From an uncultured Bryobacterales bacterium (lineage in GTDB: Bacteria > Acidobacteriota > Terriglobia > Bryobacterales > Bryobacteraceae), in NCBI GenBank assembly GCA_937859895.1, contig CALMAV010000516.1, positions 1,552-7,897 on the forward strand: DNA of 6,346 nucleotides. Reading direction: 5' to 3'. Position numbers and translations under genes: made by a program. Below are positions 1-5,427 of the stretch, piece after piece (the first letter of the stretch is position 1; each line of letters begins with the position of its first letter). The notes beneath the pieces were generated by a model. It did not search any database, had not been told where the DNA came from, and worked only from the letters and a program-made list of their open reading frames with translations.

Positions 1-1
1 G

Positions 2-2656
2 CGCAACAGCTTCATGGACGCGCGCAACTACTTCAACCCCACCACTCAGAAGCAGCCCCAATACCGGCGCAATCAATTCGGAGCCGCACTGGGTGGCCGC
101 ATTATCAGAGACAAACTGTTCTTCTTCGCCGACTACTATGGCCAGCGTTCGCTACGTGGCATCGTCAACTTGAACAGCGTGCCCACTCTAGCCGAACGTT
201 CAGGCGACTTCAGTAACTACCGGAATAACGCCGGGCAGCTGATCACCATCTACAACCCTCTGACGACGACCACCAACGCCAACAATCAGATTGTCCGTAC
301 GCCCTTTGCTAACAACATCATTCCCGCTTCGCAGTTAAACCAAGTGGGCTTGAACGTCGCCAGCATCTACCCGCTTCCGCAAACAGCTGGGAGCTTCAAC
401 AACTGCACCTCTGCGGCGAACCAGATCATCGACGACAACGGCGGCAACACCCGCCTCGATTACCGTGTCAGCGACAAGGACTCCGCGTTCTTCCGCTATA
501 GCTTCGAGCAGTTTGTGCAGAGCGCTCCCAATCCGCTGGTCGGTGGTCAAGGCACTTGTTGCCTTCCTACTTCGCCTGCCGCAGCAAGTCGGTTCGACCT
601 CGGTCCGCAAGTGGCAGGCGTGCAGAACACGAACCTTGCCGCACAAGGTGCTGCCTTCAACGAAACCCACCTGTTCAGCCCCACGCTGCTGAATGAGTTC
701 CGGACAGGCTACGCCCGCACAAACCCTTTTACGTCGCAATCTGATTTCGGTCACCAGTCCGCTACGTCACTCGGCATTCAAGGCATCAATGTCTCGCAAT
801 TTGCGACCGGCCTTCCCAACATCCAAATCGGCAACTCCTGCGGCTCTGAATTTACGTGTCTGCAGGGCGGCGCCGCGTTTCTTCCTGCCAATCCGCGTCA
901 GACGAACATCCAATTTGAAGACACGCTCTCCTGGACCAAAGGCCGACACCAAATGAAGTTTGGCTTCCGCTACATTCGCCAGTTAGCCTCGCCCTTCACT
1001 AACACGACTACGCGCGGCCAACTCACATTCAACGATAACTTCACCAATAACCCGCTCGATCCGCAGGGCAGAACAACCGGTCAGAATGGTTCGGGCTTGG
1101 CTGCTCTTCTTCTGGGTTTCCCTAACAGTGGCAGCCGCAATTATCTGCAAACGCCGTACTATATTTCCAACGGCGAGTGGGCCGGCTTCTTTCAGGATGA
1201 CTGGAAAGCCACCTCAAGGCTGACGCTGAACCTGGGCGTTCGCTACGACGTGTTTACTCCTGAAACCGAAATTCGGAATCGGCTGGCAAACTTCGATTTC
1301 AAAACGTTGAGCTTCATCTATGCCGGGCAGAACGGCGTCGGTCCCACTGCCGGCATCCAAACCCGGTACGGCAACGGAGCGCCACGCATCGGCTTCGCCT
1401 ACGACCTTACTGGCAAAGGAACTACGGTGATTCGCGGCGGCTACGCCATCTCCTACTTCCCGGATCCTTTCTCTGCCTCCAATGAGCTAGGGCAGCAGCC
1501 GCCCTTTACCGTTTCACAGACTTTCTCCACCGCTGTGAATCCACTTGCCACTGCGTACAGCAACCCTTGCACCGCCGCCAATCACCCCAGTGGCTGTTTA
1601 CCGCTCATCAGCAATCCATTTCCCCAAGGCGTCACCACCGTTCAGCCAAGAACAACCGCTGAGCTCAACGCAGCAGCCCCCGCCATCATCGGGCATGAGC
1701 TGAAGAACCTCACACCGTATCAAGAAACCTGGAATCTCGACATCGAGCGTCAAGTTACGGCGGGAGCTCTGTTCGAAATTGCATATGCGGGCAGCCGGGG
1801 AATCCATCTGACTTACTGCTATAACCCGAATGAAGTTCAGCCGGGTGTTTCTGGACAAACTTCAGCATCGTCTCAACAGAACCGGCGTCTGATTCAGCCG
1901 CTCAATAATATCTCAACCTGGGCGCAGTGCGATGAGCGCAACATGTCGAACTATCACAGCTTGCAAACTAAGTTGACCAAGCGTTACTCCCAAGGCTTGA
2001 CCGCTTTGCTCAGTTACACCTGGAGCCGTTCTATGGACTACGGCGGGTCGGCTGCAAGCGGCGGCGGTTCAGTGGGCAATCCGCAAACGATTACGAATCT
2101 AAAGGCAGGATACGGTCCCTCCGGGTTCAATCAGACGCATCGCTTTGTGGGCAGTGCGAACTACGAACTGCCATTTGGTCCCGGCAAACCGTTTGTGAAC
2201 AGGGGCATTGCTGGGCACGTTGTTGGAGGTTGGGAGCTAGACGGCATTGTCACGTTCGCTAGTGGCTTTCCATTTACAGTGTTCCTGAACAGTGGCGTGA
2301 ACTTCGGTGCTCCAAGTTGGCCGAACCGCATTGCCTCAGGTAATTTGCCCAACCCTCAACCCTCGCTCTGGTTTGACACGAGAGCTTTCGTCGCGCCTCC
2401 ACCAAACACCTATGGCAACTCAGCACGAGGCGTTCTAAACGGCCCGGGCACTTCGAACTGGGATCTCTCCGTGCAGCGAAAGTTCAGACTCCGCGAAAGC
2501 CTAAGCTTGAACTTCCGCCTGGACGCGTTCAACGCCTTCAACACGCCCAACTTCGCAAATCCAAACGCCAACATCGGCTCCGCAACTGCCGGCCAAATTA
2601 CCGGCACTATCCTGGACAATCGCGACCTGCAGGCTTCGGCTACTATTGCCTTCTAG
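2..2656 (+). CDS. TonB-dependent receptor, Oar-like, C-terminal part (5' end off the window)
   Basis: This is an outer-membrane beta-barrel receptor that would import a bulky substrate (in this family often a plant- or polysaccharide-derived oligomer) using TonB energy; the substrate cannot be told. The frame is open back to base 2, where Arg-Asn-Ser-Phe precedes the ATG at 14, and that stretch is typical plug-domain sequence, so the ATG at 14 is internal. The 884 visible residues start at the end of the plug (RDKLFFFADYYGQR). Barrel blocks follow: GRHQMKFGFRYI near residue 310, FFQDDWKATSRLTLNLGVRYD near 390-410, APRIGFAYD and TTVIRGGYAISYF near 460-480, NYHSLQTKLTKRYSQGLTALLSYTWSRSMD near 650-675, HRFVGSANYELPFGPGK near 710, and NFRLDAFNAFNTPNF near 850. 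It ends in Ala-Thr-Ile-Ala-Phe; a terminal aromatic residue is usual for proteins folded by the BAM complex. Full-length relatives have about 1050-1200 residues, so the signal peptide, the carboxypeptidase-like domain and most of the plug are missing. No frame damage is seen. Confidence 0.9.
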   Translation, partial: RNSFMDARNYFNPTTQKQPQYRRNQFGAALGGRIIRDKLFFFADYYGQRSLRGIVNLNSVPTLAERSGDFSNYRNNAGQLITIYNPLTTTTNANNQIVRTPFANNIIPASQLNQVGLNVASIYPLPQTAGSFNNCTSAANQIIDDNGGNTRLDYRVSDKDSAFFRYSFEQFVQSAPNPLVGGQGTCCLPTSPAAASRFDLGPQVAGVQNTNLAAQGAAFNETHLFSPTLLNEFRTGYARTNPFTSQSDFGHQSATSLGIQGINVSQFATGLPNIQIGNSCGSEFTCLQGGAAFLPANPRQTNIQFEDTLSWTKGRHQMKFGFRYIRQLASPFTNTTTRGQLTFNDNFTNNPLDPQGRTTGQNGSGLAALLLGFPNSGSRNYLQTPYYISNGEWAGFFQDDWKATSRLTLNLGVRYDVFTPETEIRNRLANFDFKTLSFIYAGQNGVGPTAGIQTRYGNGAPRIGFAYDLTGKGTTVIRGGYAISYFPDPFSASNELGQQPPFTVSQTFSTAVNPLATAYSNPCTAANHPSGCLPLISNPFPQGVTTVQPRTTAELNAAAPAIIGHELKNLTPYQETWNLDIERQVTAGALFEIAYAGSRGIHLTYCYNPNEVQPGVSGQTSASSQQNRRLIQPLNNISTWAQCDERNMSNYHSLQTKLTKRYSQGLTALLSYTWSRSMDYGGSAASGGGSVGNPQTITNLKAGYGPSGFNQTHRFVGSANYELPFGPGKPFVNRGIAGHVVGGWELDGIVTFASGFPFTVFLNSGVNFGAPSWPNRIASGNLPNPQPSLWFDTRAFVAPPPNTYGNSARGVLNGPGTSNWDLSVQRKFRLRESLSLNFRLDAFNAFNTPNFANPNANIGSATAGQITGTILDNRDLQASATIAF

Positions 2657-2745
2657 GTTGGCGCTTACACGTTTATCTCTCGAAAGGAGTCACTCAGTCC
2701 GGGAGTTTTCATGCCTATGATCGACTTGCTCCCGTCAGTAGCCCC
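2657..2745. other. Intergenic leader between receptor and membrane-protein genes, with two Shine-Dalgarno-like sites
   Basis: This 89-base gap holds a near-perfect Shine-Dalgarno sequence, AAAGGAG at 2683-2689, with no start codon at normal distance, and a second one, GGGAG at 2701-2705, placed 5 bases before ATG 2711. That ATG opens a 19-codon frame ending in TAA at 2768-2770, which overlaps the ATG of the downstream membrane-protein gene at 2746 in another frame. No convincing terminator for the receptor gene is visible; the only candidate is a 4-bp ACTC/GAGT stem at 2692-2706. The small frame may be a leader peptide or the displaced N-terminus of the next gene. Confidence 0.4.
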
Positions 2746-3225
2746 ATGGATCTTTACCCGACCGCTATAAAAGTTTCCACGGGTCTGTCCTCTTACTGGG
2801 TGCAGCAGGTCGTAGCCATCTTGGTATGTCCGGTCTCTGGACTAGTACTTGTCGGAATGTTACGTGTATGGCCGCAAGAACTACAGGCCAATGTAGTTGT
2901 TCAATCATTGTGGCCCCTAACAATGCTAGGGGCTGGTTTGGTGGCCGGATACTACATCCCGAAGTTTTGGTTGAAAGGATACTCGCGTGCAAAGTGGACT
3001 TGGCTACTGCCTACAACTCTATGGGCAGCGGCTTTCTTGCGAGAGTGCAAGGTAAGCGGGTTTAGACCTACACTGGAAGCGTTCACAGGGATACCCAACG
3101 ATCCTTTAAATCATAGTGAAGGTCTCGGAATACTATTCTTTTCCCTACCACTAATATCGTCTTATCTCTATTCTCTCGGCGCATTCTGCCGGGCAAAGTT
3201 CAATCCTAATGTTTCGGAAGGGTGA
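2746..3225 (+). CDS. Hypothetical four-helix membrane protein, 159 aa
   Basis: I do not recognise the family. The 159-residue product has four hydrophobic stretches that look membrane-spanning: about 21-39, 53-72, 84-98 (short, Trp-rich) and 126-148. A basic loop (KFWLKGYSRAK, about 73-83) lies between helices 2 and 3, a hydrophilic loop (FRPTLEAFTGIPNDPLNHSEG, in its central part 108-124) between helices 3 and 4, and a short hydrophilic tail follows helix 4. By the positive-inside rule the basic loop would be cytoplasmic, placing both ends outside; this is a guess. The ATG at 2746 has no Shine-Dalgarno sequence (the bases before it read CAGTAGCCCC), whereas ATG 2711 in another frame has one, so the true start or the intactness of the 5' end is doubtful. 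Base composition is lower in G+C than the neighbours (25 of 60 bases in 3121-3180, against 34 of 60 in 2521-2580 of the receptor), with frequent ATA and CTA codons. This fits transfer or relaxed selection. It converges on the TetR pseudogene with a 31-base gap. Confidence 0.6.
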   Translation: MDLYPTAIKVSTGLSSYWVQQVVAILVCPVSGLVLVGMLRVWPQELQANVVVQSLWPLTMLGAGLVAGYYIPKFWLKGYSRAKWTWLLPTTLWAAAFLRECKVSGFRPTLEAFTGIPNDPLNHSEGLGILFFSLPLISSYLYSLGAFCRAKFNPNVSEG

Positions 3226-3256
3226 TGGGAGCGCGCAGACAAGGCAACGGAAAGAA

Positions 3257-3878
3257 TTAACGCCTAGCAGTGGGCCAATTGGCCATTGCCAAATCAATCA
3301 CACGGTTCAACTGCTCGGGGCTTACACCGCTGCCAGACTGAACAGCCATGCCTGCGACGAGGAAGGTCAAATTTTAGGCGAATATGCCCGGATCGATGTT
3401 GGACGGTAGATCTCCCTCACTTCGGGCTCGCTCGAACCTTTTCTTTAGCTCTACCGTGCCTCGCAGACCGATTGCGGAAAGTTCGTCACGTAGGCAATGG
3501 GTGTCGCATTACCAACTAATGCACCCTGCACCGTAAAGCATCCAGAGGGAGCCCCAGGGTCGCGCGTCACTCCACCCGTGAGACGCAGCCACGCGTCGGC
3601 CACCTCTCTAGCTGTTGGAAGAGCCAATGCTGCTATGTGCTCCTTCGCTCTTACAGCGGTGTAGACGACCACAGCTTCGCGAAAGAGACCGGCCTTGTCT
3701 CCGAATGTGGCATAAAGAGTCGGCTTGCTGATGCCCATTGCTTCTGTCAGACCGGTTAGGGAGTTCCCTCATAGCCGAAACGCCAGAAAAGCAGCAGGGC
3801 AGCTCTTAATGCGGTATCGCGGTCGAACTCGCGCGGCCGCCCGGGCGCACGCTTCTGTTCACCGTTATCCAATGCCAT
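3257..3878 (-). pseudogene. TetR/AcrR-family transcriptional regulator, degraded (two frameshifts and one nonsense codon)
   Basis: When intact this would be a DNA-binding repressor of about 206 residues. The start is ATG 3878-3876, with AAGGGAG (3889-3883) 4 bases upstream. Frame one reads MALDNGEQKRAPGRPREFDRD and the first helices to FWRFGYEGT. A one-base loss near 3758-3766 gives TAA at 3758-3756. The next frame continues exactly as expected with SLTGLTEAMGISKPTLYATF, the helix-turn-helix recognition region, and runs to GCFTVQGALVGNATPIA. A second one-base loss near 3488-3500 shifts to a third frame, RDELSAIGLRGTVELKKRF then ERARSEGDLPSNIDPGIFA. There an in-frame TAA (3376-3374) falls where relatives have a sense codon. 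Without any further shift the same frame goes on through LTFLVAGMAVQSGSG and EQLNRVIDLAMANWPTARR to TAA at 3259-3257. All segments of the family are present in order and spacing, so this is a recently inactivated gene. Two indels plus a nonsense codon are unlikely to be sequencing error alone. Confidence 0.88.
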
Positions 3879-3924
3879 AACGCTCCCTTGAGGACAGACG
3901 TTCTTAGGTTGAGCTGCGACCTTT

Positions 3925-3995
3925 ATTTTGTACCGATGCAGGAAATATTTCATCTTTCACAAGCTGAGAGCCGTCTTTACCGTCTGGTACAAAAT
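3925..3995. promoter_or_regulatory. Candidate TetR operator region: palindrome plus distant inverted half-site
   Basis: In the divergent space between the TetR start (3878) and the secreted-protein gene, TACC-GTCT-GGTA at 3978-3989 is a perfect 4+4 palindrome with a 4-base centre, extended asymmetrically to TTTACC...GGTACAAA (3976-3993). A matching element, ATTTTGTACC at 3925-3934, is an exact 10-base inverted copy of GGTACAAAAT at 3986-3995. Both look like half-sites of an ideal operator of the form TTTGTACC-N4-GGTACAAA. Short palindromes of this size between a TetR gene and its divergent neighbour are the normal position for autoregulatory operators of the family. Binding by this regulator is inferred, not shown. 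Confidence 0.5.
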
Positions 3996-4014
3996 TAGGG
4001 CAGGTAAGATCCCT

Positions 4015-4437
4015 TTGTCGAATCTTGTGCTGATGATTGGCGTTGCCATGCTCGTTCTAAATCCCGGAATCAGCGCAGAGCCGATCACAATCCGCGTCGT
4101 TGATGGCAGGAACGGCCATCCGATTACAGACGAGAAACTGCAGCTATGGTTCAACAGCCAGAGCGGTAATGCGTTGAGTATCTCAACCAATAAGCAGGGC
4201 GTCGCCAAGGTGGATGCACCAGCAGGTGCCGCGCTGCTTCTTTTTACAAACCTGTATGTAGACTGCCGGTATTCCAAACAGACAGGACCAGAGCGACCCA
4301 CCTACCCCGTCTCTGACATTGTGCGTTCAGGTGTGTTGGGAGCGAATACCTGCGGAACGGTAAAACTCTCGCCGAGACCGGGAGAGCTAATCTTCTTCGT
4401 AAGGCCAGAACACTGGTGGGAGGGCATGAAGCACTGA
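4015..4437 (+). CDS. Small secreted protein with carboxypeptidase-regulatory-like fold, 140 aa, start uncertain
   Basis: The product is probably an exported beta-sandwich protein of unknown role. From TTG 4015 the first 21 residues (SNLVLMIGVAMLVLNPGISA after the start Met) form a hydrophobic core ending in Ile-Ser-Ala before Glu-Pro, a credible signal-peptidase I site. The mature part begins EPITIRVVDGRNGHPITDEK, followed by TNKQGVAKVDAP, the pattern of carboxypeptidase-regulatory-like/Ig-like domains in which a variable loop precedes an Asn-Lys-Gln-Gly turn. Two cysteines (84 and 113) could form a disulfide. The tail PGELIFFVRPEHWWEGMKH resembles small hypothetical proteins I remember from Acidobacteriota. 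The start is unclear: the frame is open upstream to TTG 3928, and ATG 4033, GTG 4027 and TTG 4015 are all possible. None has a strong ribosome binding site (best is AGG at 4002-4004 before 4015), and none gives a basic n-region. The 5' end may be truncated or rearranged. A hairpin terminator follows at 4455. Confidence 0.62.
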   Translation: MSNLVLMIGVAMLVLNPGISAEPITIRVVDGRNGHPITDEKLQLWFNSQSGNALSISTNKQGVAKVDAPAGAALLLFTNLYVDCRYSKQTGPERPTYPVSDIVRSGVLGANTCGTVKLSPRPGELIFFVRPEHWWEGMKH

Positions 4438-4454
4438 GAGCTGTGAATCCAAAT

Positions 4455-4479
4455 AGGCCGTCCTCTTCTAGGGCGGCCT
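4455..4479 (+). terminator. Hairpin terminator after the secreted-protein gene
   Basis: AGGCCGTCCT (4455-4464) pairs with AGGGCGGCCT (4470-4479) over 10 bp with a single G-T wobble and a 5-base loop, CTTCT. It starts 18 bases after the stop codon at 4437. The plus side has only a two-T tail, while on the minus strand the stem is followed by TATTT, so it may work weakly in both directions. It separates the secreted-protein gene from the SDR remnant, so the two are probably not co-transcribed. Confidence 0.6.
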
Positions 4480-4536
4480 TGCTGGGTCCCTAGATGTTCT
4501 TGCAATGGGATGCGCTGGCGGTTCAGCATCTTACAT

Positions 4537-4565
4537 TTCACCGAGCTGTCTAGCGATGCTGTTAT
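4537..4565 (+). promoter_or_regulatory. Possible sigma-70-like promoter for the SDR gene
   Basis: TTCACC (4537-4542) and TGTTAT (4560-4565) each match 4 of 6 bases of the -35 and -10 consensus with a 17-base spacer, about 34 bases upstream of the SDR start. It lies after the hairpin terminator, where a separate promoter would be needed. No TACC-N4-GGTA element is present here. The match is weak and could be chance. Confidence 0.22.
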
Positions 4566-4586
4566 GAATCAAATCCAGCAGTTAAG

Positions 4587-4592
4587 AAGGAG
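4587..4592 (+). promoter_or_regulatory. Ribosome binding site fixing the SDR start
   Basis: AAGGAG lies 6 bases before ATG 4599. This strong, well-spaced site fixes the original start of the oxidoreductase gene and shows that its translation signals survive even though the coding sequence is broken. Confidence 0.7.
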
Positions 4593-4598
4593 TCCAGC

Positions 4599-5326
4599 AT
4601 GAGCGCAACCGGCAGCTCTAATAAGGGCAAGGCAGTCGTGACAGGTACGTCATCTGGGATAGGAAAAGTTTCTGCCGATCGGCTGGCGCAGAGAGGGTAT
4701 GATCTCGTTCTTATAGCACGCCGCTCTGACCGTCTAGAAGAAGTGCCCAAAGACATCCGGGAACGCTACCGGGTAGGGAGCTACTGGTGAACAATGCGGG
4801 CACCGCAGCGGTGGGACTTGTGGCGGAAGCGAAGAACGAAAGCTTTGAAGCAATGGTTAACGTCAACATCATTGCTCTTACGCGCCTAACCGTGGCAGTC
4901 TTGCCCGCGTTCAAGAGCCGGGATCAAGGGGTGATCATCAACATTGGCTCTGTGGTCGGACTTCACGAGTATCCTTACACTGCGATTTACGGTGGCACAA
5001 AGGCGTACATTCTGAACTTCAGCAAGTCTCTTCAGGAAGAACTCGCGGGAACAAAGGTGATTGCTCAACTAGTAGCACCAGCTGCTACAGTTTCCGAGAT
5101 CTGGGACGTACAAGGGTTCCCGCTTTCCTCCTTGGACCCGGCAATCGTGATGACTACTGAGGACTGTGTCGATGCCTCATTGAAGGACTGGACATGGGAT
5201 AAAATCACACTGCCGTCCGTGCAGGATTCGCAGCTTCTCGAGAACTACATTGCTGCAAGTGCTGCGCTGTTTGCAGCGTCACAGCAGACCGGCAAACCTG
5301 GGGGACGCTACGCCATCGCCCATTGA
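4599..5326 (+). pseudogene. SDR-family NAD(P)-dependent oxidoreductase, broken by an internal deletion
   Basis: The intact enzyme would be a cytosolic Rossmann-fold oxidoreductase of about 265 residues; its substrate is unknown. The 5' frame (4599-4790) has the cofactor motif TGTSSGIG at residues 15-22 and IARRSDRLEE, then ends at TGA 4788-4790 after residue 63. The 3' part continues in another frame, readable from about 4769: ELLVNNAGTAAVG with the NNAG motif, the tetrad Asn in VNVNIIAL, catalytic Ser in INIGS (4949-4951), and Tyr (4988-4990) and Lys (5000-5002) in YGGTK. It then has the usual C-terminal part through PAIVMTTEDCVDASL and ITLPSVQDSQLLENY to the stop at 5326. Between RSDRL and LLVNNAG relatives have about 39 residues and here there are about 14. 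Roughly 75 bases, covering the helix and strand that hold the acidic adenine-contact residue, are therefore lost and the frame is shifted. The 3' piece could only start at GTG 4787, inside the fold, so it is not a separate gene. It was probably a target of the neighbouring TetR, but that is inference. Confidence 0.85.
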
Positions 5327-5329
5327 GGA

Positions 5330-5358
5330 TTCGGAGTGGGCGTTTGCCTTACTCCGGA
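5330..5358. terminator. Weak stem-loop in the convergent gap between SDR remnant and aspS
   Basis: CGGAGT (5332-5337) pairs with ACTCCG (5351-5356), extended by one wobble and one T-A pair outward, with an inner GGC/GCC stem (5339-5341 and 5346-5348) closing a GTTT loop. It begins 4 bases after the SDR stop. There is no T-run on either side, so intrinsic termination is uncertain. The rest of the gap to the aspS stop at 5428 shows nothing I can name. Confidence 0.35.
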
Positions 5359-5427
5359 ACTATGAGTGCCTCTCATCGCTCACGACAAAACGAACAATCT
5401 ACTCGCTAACATCTGGCAGCCGCGGAC

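Noticed and set aside
335..754. 139-codon minus-strand open frame inside the receptor gene
   Set aside because: It is antisense to a clearly coding region. Its Arg/Val/Ala-rich translation has no recognisable domain and no ribosome site supports it.
2692..2706. ACTC/GAGT stem followed by TTTT as a terminator for the receptor gene
   Set aside because: A 4-bp stem is too weak, and the GAGTTTT sequence overlaps a likely ribosome site before ATG 2711.
3756..3878. Programmed ribosomal frameshifting to express the TetR gene
   Set aside because: There is no classic slippery heptamer with a following structure at either shift point, and a separate in-frame TAA at 3374-3376 would still truncate the product.
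4009..4491. GATCCCT (4009-4015) and GGTCCCT (4485-4491) as flanking repeats of an inserted segment around the secreted-protein gene
   Set aside because: Only seven bases with one mismatch, well within chance, and no terminal inverted repeats or transposase accompany them.
4787..5326. The 3' SDR piece as an independent 179-residue gene starting at GTG
   Set aside because: It would begin within the NNAG motif, without a cofactor-binding half and without a ribosome site; the upstream half is directly adjacent in another frame.
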